The translations under genes were made by a program, and so were the position numbers. The notes below the pieces were generated by a model. It had not been told where the DNA came from. It worked only from the letters and a program-made list of their open reading frames with translations, and did no database searches. Below are positions 25,753 to 35,377 of a stretch of 64,000 nt of DNA, one piece after another (within the stretch, counting starts at the first letter, position 1; every line of letters begins with the position of its first letter). Source of the DNA: UBA969 sp041694635 (GTDB lineage: Bacteria; Planctomycetota; Planctomycetia; Gemmatales; Gemmataceae); NCBI GenBank assembly GCA_041694635.1, contig JBDNHI010000010.1, forward strand, positions 62,001 through 126,000. The letters run 5' to 3'.

Positions 25753-26244
25753 TTAAGAGCCAAATTGATAGTTCCAAGAAGTTGGTTTTCCCAAGTGATA
25801 AGGCATCACTCCGTGAAATTGTTTTTTATTATTGTCAAAAACGAAAGGAATGAAATATTTATCACCTTCCCACAAATTCTTTGTCAAAAGTTCACCGATT
25901 CCAACCCATTCAAGCGTTCCTTCTGGGTTATCGTAAATCACCTCACCCGACCATTCTTTAATCAGAAAGATAAAACCGAACCACGGTTCACCATTTTTAC
26001 CAAAATTTGGCCAACTAATGGTGCCTCTTAATATAATGTCGAGACAATCAATACCAGCTTCTTCCCAAACCTCTCGCTTACACCCAGATAAAACATCTTC
26101 AAATGGTTCAACCTTACCACCAAGGCCATTGTATTTCCCGAAATGTAAATCTTCTGGATTTTTATTACGATTAATCATCAGCACTTGGTTTTTATCTTTA
26201 GAAAGCACATAAGCAAGAGTACCAATAATAGGTTGAAAGGGCAT
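25753..26244 (-). CDS. Nudix hydrolase, MutT/8-oxo-dGTPase-like
   Basis: A 163-residue Nudix protein. The Nudix box is complete: GGKVEPFEDVLSGCKREV followed by WEEAGI (GX5EX7REUXEEXGU). The downstream TISWPNFGKNGEPWFGFIFLI segment and the C-terminal FHGVMPYHL resemble MTH1/8-oxo-dGTP diphosphatase-like members, which clean oxidised nucleotides. ATG 26244 is chosen; an in-frame TTG lies 15 bases upstream. It sits 21 bases after the preceding small gene and is probably in the same minus-strand transcript. The start has only a weak ribosome site, consistent with coupling. Confidence 0.88.
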   Translation of the reverse strand: MPFQPIIGTLAYVLSKDKNQVLMINRNKNPEDLHFGKYNGLGGKVEPFEDVLSGCKREVWEEAGIDCLDIILRGTISWPNFGKNGEPWFGFIFLIKEWSGEVIYDNPEGTLEWVGIGELLTKNLWEGDKYFIPFVFDNNKKQFHGVMPYHLGKPTSWNYQFGS

Positions 26245-26265
26245 CGTTTTCACTTTCAAAAAGAA

Positions 26266-26559
26266 TTAGGCTGCGATTCGGCGCAAGTCTAGCCCTTCGT
26301 GGACCTTCGTTTCAGCAAACCTTTGGCCCGATGAATCATAAAAAAGAATTCGCTCTTCATCGCCTGCCCAAAGAGCATAGCATCGAACCATTCTGGGCCC
26401 TTTGACTTCAAAAAAGTAGCCACACATTTTACCCGAACGAGTAATTTTGTTTAATCGCAAGGGAGCCGAGCTTGGATCCAAATTTTCCTTTTGGCACAAC
26501 TTCTCGTGCACATGCTGCTTAATGTTATCAAGATTGGGCAGCCTGATTACGGAGTCCAT
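26266..26559 (-). CDS. Small conserved hypothetical protein
   Basis: A 97-residue soluble protein I cannot assign. The start at ATG 26559 is set by GGGAGG five bases upstream. The sequence has a helical N-terminus with NLDNIKQHVHEKLC, then several strands (PLRLNKITRSG, CGYFFEVKG, MVRCYALWAGDEERILFYDSSG), suggesting a small beta-rich domain preceded by a helix. It contains two non-paired cysteines. It precedes the Nudix gene with a 21-base gap. Confidence 0.7.
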   Translation of the reverse strand: MDSVIRLPNLDNIKQHVHEKLCQKENLDPSSAPLRLNKITRSGKMCGYFFEVKGPRMVRCYALWAGDEERILFYDSSGQRFAETKVHEGLDLRRIAA

Positions 26560-26660
26560 TCCGACCTCCCTTAGATTCAAAACAAAGATTTCTATTCAAA
26601 TATCGACAAGAGAATTGATCGAACTGGAATAAGTCTTGAATTGAAGTGGGATAAAAACAA

Positions 26661-27119
26661 TTACCAACCGTGCAATTGGCGCAAACACTCATAAACGGCA
26701 ATACCGACCGAAGTTGCCAAGTTTAAACTTCGAATAGATTTGGCGCCAGGCATAGGAATAAGAACGACATTAGGGGAAAACTTTTCGAGAATCCAATGGG
26801 GCAATCCTTGAGATTCTGGTCCGAACAAAAGCCCATCTTCTTGTTGAAATGCCACTTTATGCAAGGGCAATGTTGCCCTACTTGAAAAGCAAAAGATTCT
26901 GCCCTTTGGGATGAGTTTTTCAAATTCTTCTAGGGAATTATGATTAAAAATCTGGATGGAGTCCCAATAATCGAGCCCCGCGCGTTTGAGGGATTTATCA
27001 TCCGTACGGAAGCCAAGGGGCCCGATTAGGTGTAAAGGTACCCCTACTGCTCCGCATAATCGTGCTATGTTGCCCGTGTTGGGAGGAATTTCCGGTTGAA
27101 AAAGCGCCACCTTTATCAT
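26661..27119 (-). CDS. trmL: tRNA (cytidine(34)-2'-O)-methyltransferase
   Basis: A 152-residue SPOUT-fold methyltransferase acting on the wobble base of certain tRNA-Leu. N-terminal VALFQPEIPPNTGNIARLC, the central FGPESQGLP and the C-terminal knot region with SIRSLNLATSVGIAVYE, which binds S-adenosylmethionine, fit TrmL closely. The minimal length without an RNA-binding extension is usual for this family. It is a single minus-strand gene diverging from ftsK. Confidence 0.93.
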   Translation of the reverse strand: MIKVALFQPEIPPNTGNIARLCGAVGVPLHLIGPLGFRTDDKSLKRAGLDYWDSIQIFNHNSLEEFEKLIPKGRIFCFSSRATLPLHKVAFQQEDGLLFGPESQGLPHWILEKFSPNVVLIPMPGAKSIRSLNLATSVGIAVYECLRQLHGW

Positions 27120-27213
27120 TTTTTTTCCTAATTAAGCTAAAGTTTTAATGGAGGGGTGTAAGGTTGTAGCTTATTAAGCACTTTCCTCAATCATTATAGT
27201 TCAGGGTTAAATC

Positions 27214-29592
27214 TTGTTTTTTGCAACAAAAAAACCAATTGTAAATCTTTCCCCAAGAAACTGGTTTTGGGATGCTGTTGCAACCGGTATGTTATTTTTC
27301 GGATTTATTTTGGGTATTGCACTACTAGGACAAGATCCATCTTTTCCAACCTCCTATGAAACCACTGACTTTATTTCTAAAAACCCGCTGGGATTAACCG
27401 GAACTTGGATTTCTAGCACGATTTTTAAATTCCTTGGACTCTCAACCTTTTTTGTTTTGGGTACTTGGTTTACCTTAGTTTTTGGATTGCTACTTCGCAG
27501 CCACCCGCTGGATTGGATTTTACGGCTTGTTGGCTGGTTTACATTAATTCCATCCACTTCCATTCTTGCTTCCCTCCATCAAGAATTACTTCCTATGGTT
27601 TCCCCTTCTGGCGCTGGAGGAAGTTTAGGCCATCTGCTAACCCTTGAATTAAAATCAATCATTAGTGAACAGTTTATTTATCCCATCGCTGTTACGACAA
27701 CTCTTTTAGGATCGTTTCTGGCATTACCAGTGGTATGGAGCGCACTGGGTTTTGGTTTAAGAATTGTAATAACAAGAATGATAAAACTTTTCATTCTGTT
27801 AAACAGTTGGATAAAAAATTCCTTTTTATTTGTTCGAAACCTATTTACCAGATTCATTGCAGGCCGATCCACTGAACCCGAATTTACAAGCAAAGTTTTC
27901 GTAATTGAAAAAGCGCAGGAAATCGACAAAACCTCTGTAATTGATAAAGTTTTAGAAAAAAGTTTTGTACGGCCTCCCTCTAAAAAGCACGAAAAAAATA
28001 ACGATGGAATTCCCATATTTCATCACGGAAAATCAACTTCCAAACAAGACTCTAAACCAGTCGAACCTTTGCAACCCAGCCTTTCAATTTCAGAAAAATA
28101 TGAATTACCCTCAATGTCCTTACTGGAAGACCCCAAACCTCTTGCAGTAAACAACCAAGAACAAGAACTTAGAGATCGAGCCTTGTTACTTGAAAAAACT
28201 TTTTTAGACTTCGGACTTAATATAAAGGTTGTTGGTATTAATACGGGGCCGGTTATCACCCAATTTGAAATCGCACTCGAAACGGGTCTGAGGGTTAATA
28301 AAGTTACTCGGCTTACCGATGATATCTCACTCAACTTAAAAGTCCCAAGTGTTCGAATTGTTGCCCCTATTCCGGGTAAGAACACAGTGGGGGTTGAAAT
28401 CCCCAATGAACTTAGAGCAGAAGTTCGGCTTAAAGAAGTTTTACACGCAACAGGGCCTAGGCTTCAAAGTTTAAAGATCCCATTATTTCTGGGTAAAGAT
28501 TCCGAGGGAAGGCCTTTGGTTTTTGATCTTGCTGATATGCCCCACCTTCTAATTGCAGGTAGTACAGGCACGGGAAAATCGGTTTGTATGAACACGATCA
28601 TTCTAAGTATGCTTATGACTCGCACGCCCGATGAAATCAAAATGATTATGATCGATCCGAAAGTTGTTGAACTCAGCAATTTCACCAAGATTCCTCATAT
28701 GATGCATCCCGTGGTTCACGATATGAAAAAGGCGGAGGCAATTCTTGCCTGGGCTGTAGAGAAAATGGAAGAACGCTATGAACTGCTTAGGCGGGCCAAA
28801 GTAAGAAACATCGCCAGTTACAATGAACTGGGCGGCGAAGAAATTATGCGTAGAGTGGAACCCGCTGAAGGCGAAGACCTTAGCAAAATACCTGCAAAAA
28901 TGCCATACATAGTAATCTTTATCGACGAAATGGCCGACCTTATGATGACGATGAAAAAAGAAGTCGAAACTCACATCATTCGCTTAGCACAAAAATCGCG
29001 CGCCGCTGGCATTCACCTTATTGTCGCAACCCAAAAACCTACCGTTGATGTCATTACGGGGCTTATTAAATCGAACCTCCCCGCTCGGATCTGTTTCAAA
29101 GTCGTTAACAAGTCTGACAGTCGGGTTGTTCTAGATGAAATGGGAGCCGATAAGTTACTTGGCAAAGGTGATTTGTTGTTCCTTCCGCCGGGCACCAGCG
29201 TTCTAGTTCGGGCTCAAGGCACTTTTGCTAGCGATAGGGAAATAACTAGAATTGTTGAAGCACTTGAAGGGGACCCTTGCTACGCCAAGGAACTAATGGA
29301 ACTTGCAACCAAAGATAACGATTCGGCCAAGGAATTATCCGAAAAGTTAAGATCTCGCGACGATCTTTACGAAGCTGCTGTCGAAGTCGTTATCCGCGAA
29401 GGCAGAGGAAGTGTTTCCTTATTGCAGCGATCTTTAGGCGTTGGATATGGCAGAGCCGCAAGGCTTATCGATTTTATGGCAGAAGACGGTATTGTTGGTA
29501 ACTACAACGGGAGTTCCGCTAGAGAAGTTATTATGTCACCAGAACAGTGGGAATCCATGCGCCCAACCCAGCACAACTCTGGTTCAAGATAA
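27214..29592 (+). CDS. ftsK: DNA translocase FtsK/SpoIIIE
   Basis: A 792-residue DNA motor for chromosome dimer clearance at division. It has about four N-terminal membrane helices (residues 18-185), a linker to 300, an alpha/beta motor with Walker A GSTGTGKS at 449-456 and Walker B IDE at 570-572, and a C-terminal gamma winged helix (about 725-790; SVSLLQRSLGVGYGRAARLID) that reads polar KOPS-like sequences. The start is a TTG at 27214 with AGGG seven bases upstream, since no ATG or GTG exists before the first membrane helix. Planctomycetes lack FtsZ, so a conserved ftsK is of interest for their division. A hairpin follows the stop. Confidence 0.93.
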   Translation: MFFATKKPIVNLSPRNWFWDAVATGMLFFGFILGIALLGQDPSFPTSYETTDFISKNPLGLTGTWISSTIFKFLGLSTFFVLGTWFTLVFGLLLRSHPLDWILRLVGWFTLIPSTSILASLHQELLPMVSPSGAGGSLGHLLTLELKSIISEQFIYPIAVTTTLLGSFLALPVVWSALGFGLRIVITRMIKLFILLNSWIKNSFLFVRNLFTRFIAGRSTEPEFTSKVFVIEKAQEIDKTSVIDKVLEKSFVRPPSKKHEKNNDGIPIFHHGKSTSKQDSKPVEPLQPSLSISEKYELPSMSLLEDPKPLAVNNQEQELRDRALLLEKTFLDFGLNIKVVGINTGPVITQFEIALETGLRVNKVTRLTDDISLNLKVPSVRIVAPIPGKNTVGVEIPNELRAEVRLKEVLHATGPRLQSLKIPLFLGKDSEGRPLVFDLADMPHLLIAGSTGTGKSVCMNTIILSMLMTRTPDEIKMIMIDPKVVELSNFTKIPHMMHPVVHDMKKAEAILAWAVEKMEERYELLRRAKVRNIASYNELGGEEIMRRVEPAEGEDLSKIPAKMPYIVIFIDEMADLMMTMKKEVETHIIRLAQKSRAAGIHLIVATQKPTVDVITGLIKSNLPARICFKVVNKSDSRVVLDEMGADKLLGKGDLLFLPPGTSVLVRAQGTFASDREITRIVEALEGDPCYAKELMELATKDNDSAKELSEKLRSRDDLYEAAVEVVIREGRGSVSLLQRSLGVGYGRAARLIDFMAEDGIVGNYNGSSAREVIMSPEQWESMRPTQHNSGSR

Positions 29593-29624
29593 ATAGAGGA
29601 TAAAACTTAAGGTATATCCTCTAT
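29593..29624. terminator. Convergent terminator between ftsK and the SOD gene
   Basis: A perfect 10-bp inverted repeat ATAGAGGATA (29593-29602) / TATCCTCTAT (29615-29624) with a 12-base loop. The T-run is weak on the plus strand (CATTTAAATTTT), and on the minus strand is short, so it may work in both directions moderately. Confidence 0.6.
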
Positions 29625-29649
29625 CATTTAAATTTTCAATCATCTAAAT

Positions 29650-30360
29650 CTAAGAAAGTGCTGCGCCAAAGCGATCTGAAACTGCTTTCCAGTTCACCAA
29701 ATTCCACCAAGCTGTAAGATAATCAGCGCGCTTGTTTTGATACTTTAAATAGTATGCGTGTTCCCATACATCAATTCCAAGAATAGGGGTATGGCCAGCC
29801 ATCAAGGGGCTATCTTGATTAGCGGTACTTATCACTTGAAGCTTTTTGTTAGCATCAACCACAAGCCAAGACCAACCACTCCCAAAACGAGTAAGCCCTG
29901 CCTGATTAACTTTTTCTTTAAGTTTATCAAAACTTTCGAATGCTTTATCGATTTCCTTGGCGATTACGCCTGAAGGACTACCACCTGATTTAGCCCCCAT
30001 TACATCCCAATAAAGAATATGATTAGCATTTCCTCCCGCATTATTAATAACCCCTGGTCTGATAGCTTCAGGGACTTTAGAAATATTTTTCACAAGTTGA
30101 TGAACATCCATCTTGAGAAGTTCGGTATTTCCTGCAAGTAGTTTATTTAAATTAGCGACATAGGTGCGGTGATGCTTGTCGTAATGAATTTCAACGGTTT
30201 TGGCATCGATAAAAGGTTCTAGTGCATCATAGGCATAGGGAAGCTTGGGGAGTACGAAGCCTGCCTCGGCTTGAGCATTAACCTTGGTAACCATCGTTGC
30301 CCCAGCAATTATTGCTGCAGATTTACTAATAAAACTCCTACGATCTAAGTTCTTAATCAT
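29650..30360 (-). CDS. sod: Fe/Mn superoxide dismutase with export signal
   Basis: A 236-residue enzyme of the Fe/Mn SOD family that turns superoxide into hydrogen peroxide and oxygen. The metal ligands are visible: His in EIHYDKHH near 59, His in NHILYWD near 110, and Asp and His in GIDVWEHAYY near 195-200. It carries a 30-residue N-terminal export signal with twin arginines (DRRSFISKSAAIIAG, then cleavage near NAQA), suggesting folded export by Tat. The start is ATG 30360 since AGGA precedes it; the ATG at 30375 has no ribosome site. Metal choice (Fe or Mn) is not decided by sequence alone here. It is divergent from the transketolase gene. Confidence 0.92.
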   Translation of the reverse strand: MIKNLDRRSFISKSAAIIAGATMVTKVNAQAEAGFVLPKLPYAYDALEPFIDAKTVEIHYDKHHRTYVANLNKLLAGNTELLKMDVHQLVKNISKVPEAIRPGVINNAGGNANHILYWDVMGAKSGGSPSGVIAKEIDKAFESFDKLKEKVNQAGLTRFGSGWSWLVVDANKKLQVISTANQDSPLMAGHTPILGIDVWEHAYYLKYQNKRADYLTAWWNLVNWKAVSDRFGAALS

Positions 30361-30628
30361 TGATTGTCCTTTCATACTTAAAAAAGATTCATCAAACCTT
30401 CATTCCAAACAAAACACATTAAGAAAGCATAACAGGAAACTATGCGGGCAAAAAGATAATTAGCAACGATATTTTGTTTAGTAAAAATCGGCAAACAATT
30501 TGCTTGAATTTCAGAATATTTCTGGTTTATTAAGTGAGTTGAAAATGGATTTTGTATTCTATGTTTTGGCTTATCTTAGGTTAAAATTCATTTTTTTTCG
30601 AACAATATTTTAGAGGAGCAATACAAAA

Positions 30629-32743
30629 GTGGCATCCGAACTTCTTAACTCAGACCGAAATAAAACGCTTGCTCAAAAATCAATTAATAGCATTCGAATT
30701 CTTGCTATGGATGCTGTACAAAAAGCAAACTCAGGGCATCCTGGAACCCCCGTTGCCTTAGCACCTTTAAACTATACTCTTTGGCAAAAATTCCTTAACT
30801 TCGATCCAGCTAACCCTATTTGGCCCAACCGTGACCGCTTCGTTCTTTCAGCGGGTCATGCTTCTATGCTTATTTACTCTATGCTCCACCTTGCTGGTGT
30901 AAAAACCGTTGGCGCTGATTACTCCATCCATAACGACCCCGCTGTTAGCCTAGATGCCATCAAAAACTTTAGGCAACTTGATAGCAAGACTCCGGGGCAT
31001 CCTGAATATCATTGGACCAGTGGTATTGAAACCACTACCGGGCCACTTGGTCAGGGGCTTGCTACTTCCGTAGGTATGGCAATGGCGGAACGATGGCTTG
31101 CCGCTTATTACAACCGTCCAGGTTTCCAACTTTTCAACTACAATATATATTCTATTTGTGGTGATGGTTGTATGATGGAGGGCATTTCAAATGAAGCTGC
31201 TTCACTTGCTGGGCACCTCAAACTTTCTAATCTTTGTTGGATTTACGACAATAATCGAATTACTATTGAAGGTCACACTGACTTAGCATTCACCGAAGAT
31301 GTTGCAACTCGTTTTATCGGCCTTGGGTGGAATGTTACTCGCGTTGCTGATGCCAACGACCTTGATATGATTGAACGAGGAATAAAAACTTTTCAAAACA
31401 CGAATGACAGGCCTACCCTTGTAATTATCGACAGTATGATTGCTTGGGGTGTACCGGGTAAGCAAGATCATCATTCTGCACACGGTGAACCCTTAGGCGA
31501 TGCTGCTATTAAAGGCGCAAAGATTAATTACGGTTGCGACCCTGATAAAACCTTTGATGTTCAAGAAGGTGTTTATGAGCACTTCCAAGATATGATTGGA
31601 AAAAGAGGAGCCGATGCTAGTGCAACTTGGAACAAATTGTTCCAAGAATACAAAAAGGTTCACCCCGAACTAGCAAACCAATTGGAACTGATGGAAAAAA
31701 GAGAATTGCCTAAGGGTTGGGATAAAGATATTCCAACTTATCCTGCCGATGCTAAAGGCAAAGCAGGCCGTATTGCATCGAGCGAGGTCCTCAATGCAAT
31801 TGCCCCCCAAGTACCTTGGTTGATAGGAGGTGCAGCAGATTTAGCACCCAGTACTAAGACAAGGCTCACTTACAAAGTTGATGGCAAGGAAGTTGCTGGC
31901 GATTTTCAAGCAAATAACTATCTTGGTAGGAATTTGCACTTCGGCGTTCGCGAACACGCTATGGGTGCAATTCTCAATGGTATGAATTTAAGTAAGGTTC
32001 GAACCTACGGTTCTGGCTTCCTCATTTTTAGTGACTATGGTCGTGGTGCAATTCGCATTGGGGCTATTATTGAAATTCCAGTTCTCTATATCTTTACTCA
32101 CGATTCAATTGGTGTTGGAGAAGATGGCCCTACACATCAACCAATCGAACATTTAGCTTCTCTTCGTGCTATGCCTGGAATCATTACCATTCGGCCGGGC
32201 GATTCCAATGAAGTAGCAGAGGCGTGGCGCTACATTATGCCAACCAAGCATGAACCGATTATTTTAGTTTTAACTCGTCAAGATTTGCCAACTCTTGATC
32301 GGACTAAATATGCACCAGCAAGCGGCCTTGCTCGGGGTGCCTATATCCTTGCAGATGAATCGACAGGCAAGCCCGATGTAATTTTGATTGGCACCGGAAG
32401 CGAAGTATCGATGTGTGTTGAAGCCCATGAAAAACTAGTAGCAGAAGGAATCAAGTCTAGGGTTGTTAGTATCCCTTCTTGGGAAATTTTCCATCATTAT
32501 TGTGCTAAGAATCCTGCTTACCACGAAGAAGTTTTCCCTAGTTCGGTTCGTGCTAGGGTTGCAGTAGAAATGGCTTCTACCTTTGGGTGGGAAAAATTTG
32601 TAGGGCTTGATGGCGTGGTAATTGGTATGCACGGTTTCGGTGCGTCAGCACCTCTGAAAGCTTTACAAAAGAAGTTCGGATTTTCGGTAGAGGCGGTGGT
32701 AACGGCTGCAAAAGATCAGATTCGTAAAAACAAAAAAACATAG
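30629..32743 (+). CDS. tkt: Transketolase
   Basis: A 704-residue thiamine-diphosphate enzyme moving two-carbon units between sugar phosphates. The TPP motif GDGCMMEGISNEAA is near residue 178, with DNNRITIEG after it; the transketolase motif region REHAMGAILNGM is near 440 and the C-terminal domain ends with GFGASAPLKALQKKFG. Length is slightly above the usual 660-680. GTG is the start codon, with GAGGAG 10 bases upstream. It heads the sugar-phosphate cluster tkt, rpiA, gnd, pgl, rpe, glk, glucosidase, all on the plus strand. Confidence 0.95.
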   Translation: MASELLNSDRNKTLAQKSINSIRILAMDAVQKANSGHPGTPVALAPLNYTLWQKFLNFDPANPIWPNRDRFVLSAGHASMLIYSMLHLAGVKTVGADYSIHNDPAVSLDAIKNFRQLDSKTPGHPEYHWTSGIETTTGPLGQGLATSVGMAMAERWLAAYYNRPGFQLFNYNIYSICGDGCMMEGISNEAASLAGHLKLSNLCWIYDNNRITIEGHTDLAFTEDVATRFIGLGWNVTRVADANDLDMIERGIKTFQNTNDRPTLVIIDSMIAWGVPGKQDHHSAHGEPLGDAAIKGAKINYGCDPDKTFDVQEGVYEHFQDMIGKRGADASATWNKLFQEYKKVHPELANQLELMEKRELPKGWDKDIPTYPADAKGKAGRIASSEVLNAIAPQVPWLIGGAADLAPSTKTRLTYKVDGKEVAGDFQANNYLGRNLHFGVREHAMGAILNGMNLSKVRTYGSGFLIFSDYGRGAIRIGAIIEIPVLYIFTHDSIGVGEDGPTHQPIEHLASLRAMPGIITIRPGDSNEVAEAWRYIMPTKHEPIILVLTRQDLPTLDRTKYAPASGLARGAYILADESTGKPDVILIGTGSEVSMCVEAHEKLVAEGIKSRVVSIPSWEIFHHYCAKNPAYHEEVFPSSVRARVAVEMASTFGWEKFVGLDGVVIGMHGFGASAPLKALQKKFGFSVEAVVTAAKDQIRKNKKT

Positions 32744-32783
32744 TTTAACTAGAATTTATCAACGATAGGATACTTATTCTTAT

Positions 32784-33452
32784 ATGACTATTTACGAAAA
32801 AGCGATTGAGTTCATAAATGATGGTGATGTGGTTGGATTAGGCTCAGGAAGAGCTTCCACCGCTTTCATCAAGCTTTTGGGAGAAAAGGTTAAAGGTGGT
32901 TTAAGAATTCAGGGGGTGCCCACTTCTGAAGACTCTGCTAACCTTGCCCGTTCTTTAAATATTCCGCTTATTCCTTTAGAAAGTGCCATCGGAAAGATCT
33001 CTTGTGCAATTGATGGGGCTGATGAGGTTGATCCAAATTTTAATTTAATCAAAGGTTATGGTAGAGCTTTGGTTCGTGAAAAAATCATCGCTGCCACTGC
33101 TAAAAAATTTATTATCCTTGTTGGCGAAGATAAAATCGTGCCTAAACTTGGTACAAGGGGTAAACTTCCCGTCGAAGTGGTTCCCTTTGGTATCTCTCTT
33201 GTAAAACACAAACTTCAATTGCTTAACATTCCAAGCGAAATCTGGATGAAAGATGGCAAACAAGCCTTTACTGATAATGGAAACCTTATCCTTGATTGTG
33301 TAATATCGTCCCATAATGATTCTGCAAAAATGGAACAAACTATAAGATCTATTCCAGGCGTTGTTGACACTGGATTTTTTATTCAAATGACCCATGTGGT
33401 TCTTGTTGGAGACAGCAATTTCACATTGACCAATGAATCGTTTCGGAAGTAA
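32784..33452 (+). CDS. rpiA: Ribose-5-phosphate isomerase A
   Basis: A 222-residue cytosolic enzyme interconverting ribose 5-phosphate and ribulose 5-phosphate. GLGSGRAS in the N-terminal phosphate-binding loop, DGADEVD near residue 75 and GRGKL-like GTRGKLPVEVVPFG are conserved. Length matches the family. It lies 40 bases after tkt and 31 before gnd, within the pentose phosphate cluster. Confidence 0.94.
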   Translation: MTIYEKAIEFINDGDVVGLGSGRASTAFIKLLGEKVKGGLRIQGVPTSEDSANLARSLNIPLIPLESAIGKISCAIDGADEVDPNFNLIKGYGRALVREKIIAATAKKFIILVGEDKIVPKLGTRGKLPVEVVPFGISLVKHKLQLLNIPSEIWMKDGKQAFTDNGNLILDCVISSHNDSAKMEQTIRSIPGVVDTGFFIQMTHVVLVGDSNFTLTNESFRK

Positions 33453-33483
33453 TTGTTTTTAAACCTTATTTTGGAGATTGAAC

Positions 33484-34503
33484 ATGGAAATTGCTATGGT
33501 TGGCCTTGGCAGAATGGGTGGCAATATGGTCGAAAGACTTATTCGCAACGGCCATTCATGCGTTGTTTTTGATCGTAGTCAAGATACTGTTAAAAAGTAC
33601 GAAGCAAAAAAAGCTAAAGGCGCTTCCTCTTATTCTGACATGGTCAAAAAACTTCCTGCTCCCAGAATCATCTGGTTGATGGTTCCTGCGGGCGTGGTCG
33701 ATCAGACCATCAACGAATTAGTTCCACTTTTATCGAGTGGCGATGTTCTTATCGATGGCGGTAACTCTTATTATATCGATGACATTCGTCGTTCCAAACA
33801 ACTCGCTGCAAAAGGTATTCATTATGTGGATGTTGGCACAAGCGGTGGGGTTTGGGGATTGGATCGAGGTTACTGCATGATGATCGGCGGCGAACCCGCC
33901 ATCGTCAAACACCTTGACCCAATCTTTACCACTCTTGCTCCAGGTATTGGGTCGATTGATCGCACCCCAGGCCGGGCAGCAGGATCTGGAACTGCAGAAC
34001 ATGGTTATCTTCATTGCGGCCCTAATGGTGCAGGTCACTTCGTAAAGATGGTTCATAACGGAATTGAATACGGAATGATGGCTGCATATGCTGAAGGCTT
34101 AGGCGTGCTTCACAGCGCCAATATCGGTAAAAAAGATGCGGAAATCGATGCGGAAACTACTCCCCTTCGCAACCCAGAGCACTACCAATATGATCTAAAC
34201 CTCGGCGACATCACTGAAGTTTGGAGACGTGGCAGCGTTATCGCATCATGGCTACTTGATCTCACCGCCATCTCTTTGGTGGATGATCCAAGCCTCAAGA
34301 AGTTTTCTGGCCGGGTTTCCGACTCTGGTGAGGGTCGCTGGACTATTAAGGCTGCCATCGATGAGGGCGTGCCTGTGCCCGTTTTGACTACCGCCCTTTA
34401 CGAGCGATTCGCTTCCCGCGGAGAATCGGAGTACCAAGACAAACTTCTCTCTGCTATGCGTTTTCAGTTTGGTGGGCATCTTGAAAAACCTACTGGTGGT
34501 TAA
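33484..34503 (+). CDS. gnd: 6-phosphogluconate dehydrogenase, decarboxylating (short form)
   Basis: A 339-residue enzyme that converts 6-phosphogluconate to ribulose 5-phosphate and CO2. The Rossmann motif GLGRMGGNM is at the N-terminus; GGNSYYIDD, GTSGGVWGL and KMVHNGIEYGMM carry substrate and catalytic residues. It is the short form (about 300-340 residues) and not the 470-residue E. coli type, a form often NAD-dependent in studied bacteria; cofactor preference here is not proven. The start is ATG 33484, with GGAG seven bases upstream; a TTG at 33478 is in-frame but less likely. A terminator follows the gene. Confidence 0.93.
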   Translation: MEIAMVGLGRMGGNMVERLIRNGHSCVVFDRSQDTVKKYEAKKAKGASSYSDMVKKLPAPRIIWLMVPAGVVDQTINELVPLLSSGDVLIDGGNSYYIDDIRRSKQLAAKGIHYVDVGTSGGVWGLDRGYCMMIGGEPAIVKHLDPIFTTLAPGIGSIDRTPGRAAGSGTAEHGYLHCGPNGAGHFVKMVHNGIEYGMMAAYAEGLGVLHSANIGKKDAEIDAETTPLRNPEHYQYDLNLGDITEVWRRGSVIASWLLDLTAISLVDDPSLKKFSGRVSDSGEGRWTIKAAIDEGVPVPVLTTALYERFASRGESEYQDKLLSAMRFQFGGHLEKPTGG

Positions 34504-34522
34504 TCAGCTCCGGAGTAACATT

Positions 34523-34567
34523 AAAGGCGTACTTCCATCCTTAATAGTGGAATTGCGCCTTTTATTT
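34523..34567 (+). terminator. Terminator between gnd and pgl
   Basis: AAAGGCG (34523-34529) pairs with CGCCTTT (34556-34562); an inner stem TTCCAT/GTGGAA extends it. It is followed by TTTATTTTTA. It separates the cluster into tkt-rpiA-gnd and pgl-rpe-glk parts, although readthrough is possible. Confidence 0.7.
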
Positions 34568-34607
34568 TTATCTGCGTTTAATTCATTTGGTCTTTATGGA
34601 AATTATT

Positions 34608-35351
34608 ATGGCAAAAGAAATTCAAATCCTTGATTCTGCATTTTCTGTATCAGAAACTGCCGCGCTTCATTTTATTCGCATTTGCAATGCATCCACCAAA
34701 GCAAATGGGAAATTCTCTGTCGTTCTATCTGGGGGCAGTACTCCCAAGGGAATGCTTTCTCTCCTTGCTACAGACGAATACAAAAAACAAATTCCATGGG
34801 ATAAATGCCATTTCTTTTGGGGCGATGAACGAAGTGTTCCGCCAACACATAGTGACTCAAATTATAAGATGGCCACAGATGCCCTTCTCTCCCATATCCC
34901 GGTAACATCAAACCAGATCTACAGGATGGAAGCTGAAAAAACAGATATTCATCTGGCGGCCCAAGAATATCAAAACAAAATTGCAGCCTTCTTTAACAGC
35001 CCAAACTCAGGCAGTCCACCTCAATTCGATCTTCTTTATCTTGGTATGGGTCCCGATGGGCATACAGCCTCTTTATTCCCAGAAACCTCCGCTTTAGATG
35101 AAAAAAACAAGTGGGTCGTCCCGAACTTTGTCCCTAAGTTCAATACTTATAGACTAACCCTCACCTACCTGATTATTAACCAAGCTAAAAATGTGATTTT
35201 TCTAGTTGCTGGAAAAGACAAAGTGCCTGCTTTAAAACAAGTTTTGCAGGGGCCATCAGCTATTGATACTTATCCATCTCAAGGGATTAACCCAGAAAAA
35301 GGTTCGTTACTTTGGTTAATCGATGTTGATGCAGCGGCAGAACTTTCCTAA
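34608..35351 (+). CDS. pgl: 6-phosphogluconolactonase
   Basis: A 247-residue enzyme of the DevB/Pgl type hydrolysing 6-phosphogluconolactone. VVLSGGSTPKGML, the FWGDERSVPP motif and LLYLGMGPDGHTASLFP carry the conserved active-site residues. ATG 34608 is preferred (MAKEIQIL), though an in-frame ATG at 34596 would add four residues. It opens the second part of the cluster and is followed by rpe after 26 bases. Confidence 0.94.
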   Translation: MAKEIQILDSAFSVSETAALHFIRICNASTKANGKFSVVLSGGSTPKGMLSLLATDEYKKQIPWDKCHFFWGDERSVPPTHSDSNYKMATDALLSHIPVTSNQIYRMEAEKTDIHLAAQEYQNKIAAFFNSPNSGSPPQFDLLYLGMGPDGHTASLFPETSALDEKNKWVVPNFVPKFNTYRLTLTYLIINQAKNVIFLVAGKDKVPALKQVLQGPSAIDTYPSQGINPEKGSLLWLIDVDAAAELS

Positions 35352-35377
35352 TTGAATTTCATAGAGGAGTCCTTTTT

